A stretch of DNA of 64,000 bases from Subtercola boreus (lineage in GTDB: Bacteria; Actinomycetota; Actinomycetes; Actinomycetales; Microbacteriaceae), in contig NZ_NBXB01000027.1 of assembly GCF_003399635.1 (NCBI RefSeq), positions 224,238 through 288,237 on the forward strand, read 5' to 3'. The position numbers and the translations under genes are program-made. Positions 25,584 to 34,393 of the stretch are shown piece by piece. Positions within the stretch are counted from its first letter, which is position 1; every line of letters starts with the position of its first letter. The notes under the pieces are model-generated. The model did no database searches and was not told the DNA's origin. It saw nothing but the letters and a program-made list of their open reading frames with translations.

Positions 25584-27758
25584 ATGAGCAACAAGGTCCG
25601 TTTGCAGGCTGTTCGCGACGTCGAGGCCTACGTGCCTCCCGCGGTCAGCTTCATCGACTCGGAGGCACCCGGCGAGATCTTCGGGGAGAACGTCTTCAAT
25701 CAGGTCGTCATGCAGAAGCGCCTGCCGAAGTCGGTCTACAAATCGGTCACCGCGACGATCGAGCATGGAGCAATGCTCGATCCGGCTGTCGCCGACGCCG
25801 TGGCGAGTGCGATGAAGAACTGGGCGCTCGAGAAGGGTGCCACCCACTACGCGCACGTCTTCTACCCTCTGACCGGTCTCACTGCCGAGAAGCACGACAG
25901 CTTCTTCGAGCCGATCGGCGACGGTACGGCCCTCGCCGAGTTCGCGGGCAAGACCCTCACCCAGGGTGAACCCGATGCGTCCAGCTTCCCGAACGGCGGA
26001 CTCCGCAACACGTTCGAGGCCCGCGGCTACACCGGCTGGGATGTCACGAGCCCCGCCTACGTGCTCGAGAACCCGAACGGCAACACCCTGTGCATCCCGA
26101 CCGTCTTCGTGTCGATGACCGGCGAGGCCCTCGACCACAAGACGCCGCTGCTCCGCTCGCAGCAGGCGATGGGCACCCACGCCGAGCGCATCCTGACCCT
26201 CTTCGGACACACGGATCCCGAACACGTGGTGTCGTACTGCGGCCCCGAGCAGGAGTATTTTCTCGTCGACCGGCACTTCTTCCTCGCCCGCCCCGACCTG
26301 CTGAACGCGGGCCGCACCCTGTTCGGCGCCAAACCCCCCAAGGGCCAGGAGTTCGACGACCACTACTTCGGCGCGATCCCAGAGCGCGTGCTCGGCTTCA
26401 TGATGGACACAGAGCGCGAGCTCTTCAAGCTCGGGATCCCGGCCAAGACCCGCCACAACGAGGTCGCTCCCGGCCAGTTCGAGATCGCCCCGATGTTCGA
26501 GAAGGCCAACCTCGCGGCCGACCACCAGCAGCTGCTGATGACGACGTTCAAGACCATCGCCAAGAAGCACGGCATGGAGTGCCTGTTCCACGAGAAGCCG
26601 TTCCAGGGCGTCAACGGATCCGGTAAGCACGTGAACTTCAGCCTTGGCAACTCCCAGGTCGGCAGCGTGTTCGTGCCTGGCGACACACCCCACGAGAACG
26701 CGCAGTTCCTGGTCTTCTGTGCGGGCGTCATCCGTGCCGTGCACACGTACGCGGGGCTCCTCCGGGCATCCGTCGCCAGCGCGACCAACGACCATCGCCT
26801 CGGCGCCAACGAGGCTCCCCCGGCGATCATCTCGATCTTCCTCGGCGACCAGCTGGCCGACGTGTTCGAGCAGATCGCGAAAGGCCCGGCCACGAGCTCG
26901 AAGGGCAAGGGCAAGATGGTCATCGGAGTCGACACGCTGCCGGTGCTGCCGACCGATCCGGGTGACCGCAACCGCACCAGCCCGTTCGCCTTCACCGGCA
27001 ACCGGTTCGAGTTCCGCGCGCCCGGTTCGATGCAGTCGGTCGCGGGGCCCATGACGACCATCAACACGATCATGGCCGACTCGCTCGACTACATGGCGAC
27101 GTACCTCGAGGCCGCCGTGACCGAGGGCACCGACTTCGACCAGGCCGTTCAGACGCTCCTCACCGAGATCATCAACGAACACGGCTCCGTTGTCTTCAAC
27201 GGCGACGGGTACGCCGATGCCTGGCCGATCGAGGCAGAGAAACGCGGGCTCGCGAACCTGAAGACGACGCTGGATGCCCTGCCCGAGCTCATCACCGAGC
27301 CGGCGATGGAACTCTTCGAGAAGTACAAGGTCTTCAACCACCGCGAGATGCACAGCCGGTACGAGATCGGCCTCGAGCAGTACACGCTCACGATCGGTGT
27401 CGAGGCGCGCCTGACGCTGGAGCTGGGGACCACCGTCGTGCTGCCGGCGGCCGTTCGCCACCAGACCGAACTCGCCCTGAACATCGGCGCCCTCAAGGCG
27501 GCGGGGGTCGAGACCGATACCTCGACGCTCGATGTGGTCTCGGTGCCTCTCGCCGAGCTCCGTGCGGCACTCGTGGTGCTGAAGGACGCGCTCGACGACG
27601 ACAGCCACCACGAAGCGCTGGCCGAGGCCGAGCACGCCAGGAACGCCCTGCTGCCCGCCATGTCAGCGGTGCGCGCCGCGGCGGACACGCTCGAGGAGAT
27701 CGTCGCCGACGACCTCTGGGCCCTGCCGACCTACCAGGAGATGCTCTTCATCCTGTAG
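25584..27758 (+). CDS. Type III glutamine synthetase
   Basis: Protein of 724 residues, the length of GSIII (GlnN-type) enzymes rather than the 440-480 of type I. Characteristic parts include [20 protein letters not shown] near the N-terminus, [50 protein letters not shown] (ammonium and ATP region) and [17 protein letters not shown]. It makes glutamine from glutamate, ammonia and ATP. The GlnR-like box upstream suggests induction under nitrogen limitation. It carries no type I adenylylation site and so should not respond to GlnE. Confidence 0.95.
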   Translation: MSNKVRLQAVRDVEAYVPPAVSFIDSEAPGEIFGENVFNQVVMQKRLPKSVYKSVTATIEHGAMLDPAVADAVASAMKNWALEKGATHYAHVFYPLTGLTAEKHDSFFEPIGDGTALAEFAGKTLTQGEPDASSFPNGGLRNTFEARGYTGWDVTSPAYVLENPNGNTLCIPTVFVSMTGEALDHKTPLLRSQQAMGTHAERILTLFGHTDPEHVVSYCGPEQEYFLVDRHFFLARPDLLNAGRTLFGAKPPKGQEFDDHYFGAIPERVLGFMMDTERELFKLGIPAKTRHNEVAPGQFEIAPMFEKANLAADHQQLLMTTFKTIAKKHGMECLFHEKPFQGVNGSGKHVNFSLGNSQVGSVFVPGDTPHENAQFLVFCAGVIRAVHTYAGLLRASVASATNDHRLGANEAPPAIISIFLGDQLADVFEQIAKGPATSSKGKGKMVIGVDTLPVLPTDPGDRNRTSPFAFTGNRFEFRAPGSMQSVAGPMTTINTIMADSLDYMATYLEAAVTEGTDFDQAVQTLLTEIINEHGSVVFNGDGYADAWPIEAEKRGLANLKTTLDALPELITEPAMELFEKYKVFNHREMHSRYEIGLEQYTLTIGVEARLTLELGTTVVLPAAVRHQTELALNIGALKAAGVETDTSTLDVVSVPLAELRAALVVLKDALDDDSHHEALAEAEHARNALLPAMSAVRAAADTLEEIVADDLWALPTYQEMLFIL

Positions 27759-27768
27759 GCCGCCGTCG

Positions 27769-27786
27769 CGGGCATGCGGATGCCCG
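27769..27786. terminator. Hairpin between the GSIII and RDD genes
   Basis: cgggcat-gcgg-atgcccg gives a 7-bp perfect stem with a 4-nt loop between two convergent genes. Confidence 0.5.
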
Positions 27787-27792
27787 TCGCCG

Positions 27793-28218
27793 CTACCTGC
27801 GCACCAACACCGTTCCCGCGAACACATCATGGAGCCCGCGCTGGTCTGAGTCCCAGATCAGCGCGGGAATCGTGAGCACAAGAAGGGCGGTGCGGATGAT
27901 CGGGCGCCACCATCCCGCATAGGTGCCGTCGACCTTCACCACGCGGAGGCCGAGGATCAGGTGGCCGAATCCCCCGCCCGTGAACGCGATCAGCACGATC
28001 TGCTCGACCATGAAGATGATGGTCGATGCCCATGGATTCTGGAAGAAGAAAGCGGCGTACACCACGAAACAGGCTGCCCAGTCGATCAGGAGCGCGAAGA
28101 TGCGCCGCCCCGGTCGGCCGACAGAGCCACGACCCTCATCAGGGAAACCCAGCCGCTCGCCGGGCCATTTGCTCGGTGCAGCGCCAGACCAGCGGGACGG
28201 GGGCTTTACGTTCGACAC
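27793..28218 (-). CDS. RDD family membrane protein
   Basis: Protein of 141 residues. RIFALLIDWAACFVVYAAFF supplies the Arg-x(6)-Asp signature of the RDD domain and the first membrane helix. Further hydrophobic segments include STIIFMVEQIVLIAFTGG and the last, RTALLVLTIPALIWD, with GFGHLILGLRVV between them. RDD proteins are small polytopic proteins of mostly unknown function, some linked to ion transport. In actinobacteria this one sits upstream of glnA in opposite orientation. The promoters of both lie in the 162-bp gap. Confidence 0.85.
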   Translation of the reverse strand: MSNVKPPSRWSGAAPSKWPGERLGFPDEGRGSVGRPGRRIFALLIDWAACFVVYAAFFFQNPWASTIIFMVEQIVLIAFTGGGFGHLILGLRVVKVDGTYAGWWRPIIRTALLVLTIPALIWDSDQRGLHDVFAGTVLVRR

Positions 28219-28258
28219 GCGTGCGAGTCTAGGACACGTCGCTTTGACGACCCTGCAC

Positions 28259-28296
28259 GTAACATGCCCGAAACAATCGTGACACGGCGGAGTAAT
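28259..28296 (+). promoter_or_regulatory. GlnR-like box upstream of glnA
   Basis: GTAAC-N6-GAAAC-N6-GACAC-N6-GTAAT places four half-site-like pentamers at exact 11-bp spacing, one helical turn each. The first two match the GlnR consensus closely. A TACCCT -10 candidate follows at 28307. Confidence 0.65.
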
Positions 28297-28342
28297 GGCT
28301 TCGCGATACCCTGACGGAAGTTGTGTTCACAACTGAGCACAT

Positions 28343-28367
28343 CCAAGCCATTCAGTACCAAGCCATT
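28343..28367 (+). repeat. 10-bp direct repeat in the glnA leader
   Basis: ccaagccatt occurs at 28343-28352 and 28358-28367, 15 nt apart, directly before the GGAG ribosome-binding site of glnA. Confidence 0.6.
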
Positions 28368-28380
28368 TGGAGTCTCTCAA

Positions 28381-29805
28381 ATGTTCAGTGATTCTTCCGA
28401 GGTGCTCAAGTTCATCAAGGACACCGACGTCAAGTTCCTTGATATCCGCTTCACCGACCTTCCCGGCGTGCAGCAGCACTTCAACATTCCCGCTTCGACA
28501 GTTGACGAGGACTTCTTCTCCGTCGGCCAGATGTTCGACGGCTCGTCGATTCGTGGGTTCGCGTCGATCCACGAATCCGACATGCAGCTCATCCCGGATG
28601 TCTCGACCGCTTACATCGACCCGTTCCGCGTCGAGCGCACCCTGATCGTCATCTTCGACATCTACAACCCGCGGAACGGTGAGATCTACTCCCGCGACCC
28701 GCGCCAGGTTGCCAAGAAGGCGGAGAAGTACCTCGCCTCCACCGGCATCGCCGACACCGCGTTCTTTGCCCCAGAGGCCGAGTTCTACATCTTCGACGAC
28801 GTGCGCTACGAAGTGAAGCAGAACAAGAGCTTCTACTCCGTCGACTCCAGCGAAGGCGCCTGGAACTCCGGCCGCGAAGAAGAGGGTGGCAACCTCGCCA
28901 ACAAGACCCCCTTCAAGGGCGGGTACTTCCCCGTCAGCCCGGTCGACCAGCACGCCGATCTCCGCGACGACATCTCGCTGAAACTGATCGACTCCGGCCT
29001 CATCCTCGAGCGTGCGCACCACGAAGTGGGCACCGCCGGCCAGGGCGAGATCAACTACCGCTTCGATACCATGGTGCACGCGGCAGACGACATCCTGAAG
29101 TTCAAGTACATTGTGAAGAACACGGCTGCCCAATGGGGCAAAACGGCGACCTTCATGCCGAAGCCGCTCTTCGGCGACAACGGATCGGGCATGCACACCC
29201 ACCAGTCGCTCTGGAACGACGGCACCCCGCTGTTCTACGACGAGGCCGGCTACGGCGGGCTCAGCGACATCGCCCGTTGGTACATCGGCGGACTCCTGAA
29301 GCACGCCCCCGCGGTGCTTGCCTTCACGAACCCGACCGTCAACTCGTACCACCGTCTGGTTCCGGGCTTCGAAGCTCCGGTGAACCTGGTCTACTCGGCC
29401 GGCAACCGTTCGGCGTCAATCCGTATCCCGATCACCGGCACGAACCCGAAGGCGAAGCGCATCGAGTTCCGGGCCCCGGATGCATCGGGCAACCCCTACC
29501 TCGCGTTCGCCGCGCAGCTCATGGCCGGCCTCGACGGCATCCAGAACCGCATCGAGCCGCACGAGCCGGTCGACAAGGACCTCTACGAGCTTCCGCCCGA
29601 AGAGGCGAAGAACATCCCCCAGGTTCCCGCGTCGCTCGGCGAGGCCCTGCTGGCTCTCGAAGCCGACAACGAGTTCCTGACTAAGGGCGGCGTCTTCACC
29701 CAGGACCTGATCGAGACCTGGATCGAGTACAAGCGCGAGAACGAGATCAAGCCGATCGCCCAGCGCCCGCACCCGTTCGAGTTCGAGCTCTACTACGGCG
29801 TGTAG
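28381..29805 (+). CDS. glnA: Glutamine synthetase type I (beta subtype)
   Basis: Protein of 474 residues from ATG 28381; GGAG lies 8 nt upstream. Motifs: [45 protein letters not shown] (ATP site), [17 protein letters not shown] and NRSASIRIP. The loop [15 protein letters not shown] holds the tyrosine that GlnE adenylylates, and glnE is 1.6 kb away, so the enzyme should be under covalent control as well as GlnR control. It is the main ammonia-assimilating enzyme, a dodecamer in the cytoplasm. Confidence 0.97.
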   Translation: MFSDSSEVLKFIKDTDVKFLDIRFTDLPGVQQHFNIPASTVDEDFFSVGQMFDGSSIRGFASIHESDMQLIPDVSTAYIDPFRVERTLIVIFDIYNPRNGEIYSRDPRQVAKKAEKYLASTGIADTAFFAPEAEFYIFDDVRYEVKQNKSFYSVDSSEGAWNSGREEEGGNLANKTPFKGGYFPVSPVDQHADLRDDISLKLIDSGLILERAHHEVGTAGQGEINYRFDTMVHAADDILKFKYIVKNTAAQWGKTATFMPKPLFGDNGSGMHTHQSLWNDGTPLFYDEAGYGGLSDIARWYIGGLLKHAPAVLAFTNPTVNSYHRLVPGFEAPVNLVYSAGNRSASIRIPITGTNPKAKRIEFRAPDASGNPYLAFAAQLMAGLDGIQNRIEPHEPVDKDLYELPPEEAKNIPQVPASLGEALLALEADNEFLTKGGVFTQDLIETWIEYKRENEIKPIAQRPHPFEFELYYGV

Positions 29806-29825
29806 TCACACCTCTGCAGACCGAG

Positions 29826-29860
29826 CGGGGCCGCTCCTCCTTCTGGAGAGGGCGGCCCCG
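29826..29860 (+). terminator. Terminator of glnA
   Basis: The arms cggggccg and cggccccg enclose a further imperfect stem and are followed by TTTCTG, 21 nt after the glnA stop. Confidence 0.75.
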
Positions 29861-29889
29861 TTTCTGCGTGTCCGGACGGAACGCCTGCG

Positions 29890-30096
29890 CTAGCCGAGCA
29901 CAGGCCGCTCGATCACCGGCAGCATGAGGGCGCTCCGGCGGGAGACGAACTCGGTCTCGGAGATGGAACCGTGACGGCGCATCCGGCCGAGTTCGCGGAG
30001 CCCCTGCTCCACCTCCCGCTCAGCTGACGCCTCTGCCTCTGTCTTCACGAGTCTCTGCGCACGGCGGTGGGATTTGAGGAGTCTGGACGCTTTCAC
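29890..30096 (-). CDS. Small SHOCT-like protein
   Basis: Protein of 68 residues from GTG 30096. The C-terminal half, LRELGRMRRHGSISETEFVS, fits the short SHOCT pattern (a helix pair with a G-x-I/L-x-x-x-E-F turn) found at the ends of many small bacterial proteins. The N-terminal half is a charged helix. No good ribosome-binding site precedes the GTG, and the start could lie elsewhere. Converges on glnA. Function unknown. Confidence 0.55.
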   Translation of the reverse strand: MKASRLLKSHRRAQRLVKTEAEASAEREVEQGLRELGRMRRHGSISETEFVSRRSALMLPVIERPVLG

Positions 30097-30157
30097 AGAG
30101 TGTTTGTTCGGAGCCGTCGAGAAGACCGTTTGCTCCGCGCAATGAATTGTGCCGGAA

Positions 30158-31330
30158 TCATTGCTGGTTCTGTGTCAGCGTGACCCCGTACGCAGCCTCC
30201 GCGGAATTGAAGAACGTGTCGCGATCGCGGATGATCGCCTGGGGCGGAAGCTGCTCCGAGCGGGTGGAGGCCACCGTCGAACGCTTGACGGCCGTACCGA
30301 TGGCGAGGAACTCGATCAGCCCGCCGCCGAGGTCGTAGACGTACGTCTTGATGCCGATCACATCGTCTGCACCGACTTCCGTGGCCTGCTGCTGCACTGT
30401 GGCCAGCGACTCCTCGCGGGCGCCGTAGATCAGCTGCGTCAGTTCGCTGATCTCGCCCTTGACGAAGTTCTTGAACGCCGAGGTGATTCCGCCGACGAGG
30501 CCGAGCGAGTACACCGAGGTGCCCATGACGAGCTTCATCGGCGCGTAGCCGATCCGCGCGAGGCTCCACATCTCTTCGGCGGTCAGGTCGCTCGTGACGA
30601 CCCCCATCGCCGACAGAGCCGGATCGGACATGTCGTGCCTCGAGGCCGTGCCGACCATCAGCATCTCCTGCACAGCCGTGCCGCCGAACGGCAGGATGTT
30701 CGTCGTGATGCCGACAACCGCATTGGCGCCCACCGACTGCGCCTCGGCGACGATTCGCTGCAGTGCGAGGTTGCGGGTCTGGCTGAAGAGATCGCTGTAC
30801 TCCTTCACCTCACCGCGGGCGAGCTGTCGGAAGGCACCGGCTATGCCTCGCCCGACACCGATGGAGTAGGCGACGTTGCCCATGACGAAGGAGATCGGCT
30901 GGTAACCCGCGTCGATCTGGCAGAACAGCTCCTGGCCGTCGCTCGAGGTCGTGAACGCGACATCCGGTGCTCCCGCCTTCTGGTGAACGGTCGACGCCAC
31001 CGACAGGAACTCGATGTTCTGGGCGTGGAAGATCAGCTCCGTCGTGACGCTCGTGGCCCCGTGACCCTGGCTCTGCTGCATCTCGGCGATGAGCCGCTGC
31101 ATCGAGAGGTGTCGACCCTGGGTGATCATGTCGGTGATCGCGGTGACCTCACCGCCCACCATCCCCCGGAACCCCGCGCTGAGGGAACCGAGGAACCCGC
31201 GGGAGAAGACGCTGTTGCCGACGAGCAGATTGCCGGGGTGGTAGCCCAGCAGGTCGATGCAGTACATCTCGTTGCCGGACAGGCCGCTCAGCACGGACTT
31301 CCTGAGAGGAGTGGAGCCGGGGTCGGTCAT
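30158..31330 (-). CDS. Protein with three tandem YbjQ-like (DUF74/UPF0145) domains
   Basis: Protein of 390 residues with an AAGGA ribosome-binding site. Three repeats of the YbjQ fold follow each other (about residues 20-115, 130-235 and 245-350). Each has a G-Y-x-P/H segment, a hydrophobic V/M-G-x-x-V/A-Y/F-S glycine stretch and a block such as ALQRIVAEAQSVGANAVVGI. Single-domain YbjQ proteins form pentamers; a triplicated chain could make a pseudo-oligomer. No membrane segment is visible. The family's function is unknown, though it is often labelled heavy-metal-binding. Each repeat has diverged, so the triplication is old. Confidence 0.8.
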   Translation of the reverse strand: MTDPGSTPLRKSVLSGLSGNEMYCIDLLGYHPGNLLVGNSVFSRGFLGSLSAGFRGMVGGEVTAITDMITQGRHLSMQRLIAEMQQSQGHGATSVTTELIFHAQNIEFLSVASTVHQKAGAPDVAFTTSSDGQELFCQIDAGYQPISFVMGNVAYSIGVGRGIAGAFRQLARGEVKEYSDLFSQTRNLALQRIVAEAQSVGANAVVGITTNILPFGGTAVQEMLMVGTASRHDMSDPALSAMGVVTSDLTAEEMWSLARIGYAPMKLVMGTSVYSLGLVGGITSAFKNFVKGEISELTQLIYGAREESLATVQQQATEVGADDVIGIKTYVYDLGGGLIEFLAIGTAVKRSTVASTRSEQLPPQAIIRDRDTFFNSAEAAYGVTLTQNQQ

Positions 31331-31365
31331 CGGGATTCCTTCAAAGTACGTGAGTATGACTCAGC

Positions 31366-34300
31366 CTACAGCGCGCCGTAGAAGTCCCGCTCGAAGACCG
31401 CTCGCGAGCGGCGGGTCACGGCGAGGTAGTCCTCTTCGAGCGCGGTCGCCGAGCCGGGCGGATACTCCAGGAGCCGCGCAACACCCTCGAGTTGCCGCCG
31501 GTCGGAGGGAAGCACATCCACCGTGCGGTTGATCCACAGAGTCATCGCCGAACGGGCCCGCGACGCGAAGATCCACGCTTCCCTGAGTTTCGCCGCATCC
31601 TCCTCGTTCACGTACCCCGCTCTGACCTCCGCATCGAGGGCATCGAGGGTCGACGTGGTCTGGAACTCCGGATGCTCGGCCCCATGCTCGAGCTGGAGCA
31701 GCTGCACGTACCATTCGACATCGCTCAGCGACCCCCGGCCGAGCTTCAGATGGCGGGCCGGATCCGCTCCCTGCGGCAGCCGTTCCTTCTCCACCCGCGC
31801 TTTGATGCGTTTGACCTCGCGCACCGCGTTCTCCTCGATGGCGCGCGGGTAGCGCACCTCGTCGGCGACGGCCTCGAATGCGCGCATCAGGGAAACGTCG
31901 CCGGCGACTCCCCTGGCGCGCAGCAGCGCCTGGGCCTCCCAGGTCAGCGACCAGCGCTTGTAGTAGGCGCGGTAGCTGTCGAGCGACCGCACGACGATCC
32001 CGTTCTTCCCCTCAGGCCTGAGATCGATGTCGAGTTCGAGGGGGAGACGGTGGTCCTCGGTGAGCCGCACCAGTTCGTTCACGATGAAACGCGCGACCGA
32101 CTGGGCGGTTTCGATGTCGACGGAGACGGCGCGGTAGACATACATCACGTCGGTGTCCGATCCGAAACCGATCTCGCGCCCGCCGTAGCGCCCCATGCCG
32201 ATGACCGCGAACTCGATGCCGTCACCGCGTGACAGGGCAGCGGATCCACGGATCGCGTTCAGCGTTCCCTGCAGGAACACGGTGGTGATGTCCGTCAGCC
32301 CCTTGGCGAGCTCCTGCACCGTCACCAGGCCGAGGATCGCTGCGCAGGCGAGCCGAAGCACCTCCCGCCGGCGGGCCGACCTGAGCGCCGCGGCCACCGC
32401 ATCAGGGGTGTCGTGGCGAGCGATGATCGCGTCGGTCTCGCCGGTGAGCACTTCGAACGGGCGGGGCCGCAGCTCGTGGTCGTTCTCCAGCCACGCGGCC
32501 GCCTCGGGGATCCGTTCGAGCAGTTCGGCCGCGAATCGCGAGCCCGAGAGCACCTGCGTGAGACGAGCTGCGGCGCCTGAGGAGTCGCGCAGCATCCGCA
32601 GGAACCAGTACGTCTCGCCCAGCGTGTCGCTCAGCCGCCGGAAGGCGAGCAGGCCGTAGTCGGGGTCTGCTCCGTTCGCGAACCACTGCAGCATCACGGG
32701 CAGCAGGTGGCGCTGGATCGCGGCGCGCCTGGACATCCCGGCCGTCATTGCCCGGATGTGCCCGAGCGCGCCCTTCGGGTCGCGGAACCCGATCGCAGCG
32801 AGGCGCGCGGTGGCCTGCTCGCTGGTGAGGCTGATCTCGTCGGGACCGAGAGCGGCGACGGCAGCGAGCAACGGACGGTAGAACAGCCGCTCGTGGAGGG
32901 TGCGCACCCGCACCTTGATCGCGTTCCAGATCTCGAGCAGCGCCGGTGCGCTGGCCGCGAGCTCGGTCGCCCGCGCCAGAACCCGCTGGCCGAACTCGTC
33001 GCGCGGAACGAGATGCGTGCGACTCAGGCGCCGCAACTGCAGCCGGTGCTCCATCAGGCGGAGCACCCGGTAGTCGTGGGCGAACTCGTGCGCTTCCACG
33101 CGCCCGATGTACCCCTGGTCGGCCAGCGCGGGCAGGGCCGCGAGTGTGCCGGCCTGGCGCACCAGCGGATCGTTCTGCCCGTGAACGAGTTGCAGCAGCT
33201 GCACGGTGAACTCGATGTCCCTGAGCCCACCGGGGCCGAGCTTCAGCTGGTAGTCGACCTCGTCGGCGGGGATGTGGTCGGTGACCCGCTGGCGCATCTT
33301 CTGCACCGACTCGACGAACCCCTCCCGCGACGCGCTCGTCCACACCTTGGGAGCCACCGCCTCGACGTACCGGGCACCGAGCAGTTGATCCCCCGCCAGA
33401 GGCCGCGCCTTCAGCAGCGCCTGGAACTCCCAGCTCTTCGCCCAGCGCTCGTAGTAGGCGAGGTGCGATTCGAGCGAGCGCACCAGCGCGCCCGCCTTGC
33501 CCTCCGGACGGAGGTTCGGGTCGACCTCCCAGAGCGGCGGCTCCATGGTGGTCTCCATGATGCCGTGCATGGTCATCATGGCCAGGGCGGTCGCGATGTC
33601 GATCGCCCTGCCGGTACTGAGCCCCGCATCTTCGTCACCCTCGCCGACGAAGATCACGTCGACGTCGCTCACATAGTTGAGTTCCTGGGCGCCCGACTTG
33701 CCCATGCCGATGATCGCCAGCCTCGTCAGAGCGACCTCGTCGTGTGCGAACACCCACCGGCTCCGCCCCCGAGTGGATGCCCGGCTGCGCGCACACGCCA
33801 GCGAGGCGTCGAGCGCGGCCGCCGCCAGATCGGCGAGGGTGTGGGCGATCGCACCGACGCCCGCGACGGGGTCGGACTGCTCGAGGTCGTACGCGGTGAT
33901 CTGGGCGAGCACGCGGCGGTAGCGGATGCGGAGGAGGGTCCAGTCGCCGTCGCCCGAACTGCCGCCGCCCTGCACGGTGGCGAACCCGTCGACGGCTGCG
34001 ACGGAGTTCAAGAGGTCATCCTGGAGCTCGTCAGCCGTCGGCAGGCGCGAGATGCGCTCCGCCAGCGCTCCGAGCTCCTCGGGGTGCCGGAGGAAGAAGT
34101 CACCGAACCCGGCGGACGCGCCGACGACCCTCAGCAGGCGCGTGCGCGTCGGTTCCTCGGCGAGCAATGACACCGTGGGCGTCGCCGGCAACCGCAACAG
34201 CCTCACGAGGTAGGTCAGTGCCTGGTCGGGGTCGGCTGTCAGTCGGAGCGACGCGAGCAGATCATCCATCGCGACCGAGCCCAGCTCGCTCGCCAGTTCG

Positions 34301-34383
34301 AGATCACGCGTCGCCGCGGACAGTTCGGAGAAGCCGACCCTGGCCAGTTCGGTGAGGCTCAGCGGGCCCTGAATGCGTGCCAT
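31366..34383 (-). CDS. glnE: Bifunctional glutamine synthetase adenylyltransferase/deadenylylase
   Basis: Protein of 1005 residues, the usual size. Two nucleotidyltransferase domains are visible: the N-terminal removase with GMGKSGAQELNYVSDVDVIF (about residues 225-245) and the C-terminal transferase with GMGRYGGREIGFGSDTDVMY (about residue 735). Each is followed by a family block (RLRPEGKAGALVRS-like and DLRPEGKNGIVVRSLDSY). The enzyme adds or removes AMP on the GlnA tyrosine. It starts 10 nt after the glnA2 stop, so glnA2-glnE form an operon as in other actinobacteria. Confidence 0.96.
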   Translation of the reverse strand: MARIQGPLSLTELARVGFSELSAATRDLELASELGSVAMDDLLASLRLTADPDQALTYLVRLLRLPATPTVSLLAEEPTRTRLLRVVGASAGFGDFFLRHPEELGALAERISRLPTADELQDDLLNSVAAVDGFATVQGGGSSGDGDWTLLRIRYRRVLAQITAYDLEQSDPVAGVGAIAHTLADLAAAALDASLACARSRASTRGRSRWVFAHDEVALTRLAIIGMGKSGAQELNYVSDVDVIFVGEGDEDAGLSTGRAIDIATALAMMTMHGIMETTMEPPLWEVDPNLRPEGKAGALVRSLESHLAYYERWAKSWEFQALLKARPLAGDQLLGARYVEAVAPKVWTSASREGFVESVQKMRQRVTDHIPADEVDYQLKLGPGGLRDIEFTVQLLQLVHGQNDPLVRQAGTLAALPALADQGYIGRVEAHEFAHDYRVLRLMEHRLQLRRLSRTHLVPRDEFGQRVLARATELAASAPALLEIWNAIKVRVRTLHERLFYRPLLAAVAALGPDEISLTSEQATARLAAIGFRDPKGALGHIRAMTAGMSRRAAIQRHLLPVMLQWFANGADPDYGLLAFRRLSDTLGETYWFLRMLRDSSGAAARLTQVLSGSRFAAELLERIPEAAAWLENDHELRPRPFEVLTGETDAIIARHDTPDAVAAALRSARRREVLRLACAAILGLVTVQELAKGLTDITTVFLQGTLNAIRGSAALSRGDGIEFAVIGMGRYGGREIGFGSDTDVMYVYRAVSVDIETAQSVARFIVNELVRLTEDHRLPLELDIDLRPEGKNGIVVRSLDSYRAYYKRWSLTWEAQALLRARGVAGDVSLMRAFEAVADEVRYPRAIEENAVREVKRIKARVEKERLPQGADPARHLKLGRGSLSDVEWYVQLLQLEHGAEHPEFQTTSTLDALDAEVRAGYVNEEDAAKLREAWIFASRARSAMTLWINRTVDVLPSDRRQLEGVARLLEYPPGSATALEEDYLAVTRRSRAVFERDFYGAL

Positions 34384-34393
34384 CGGGGCCTCG

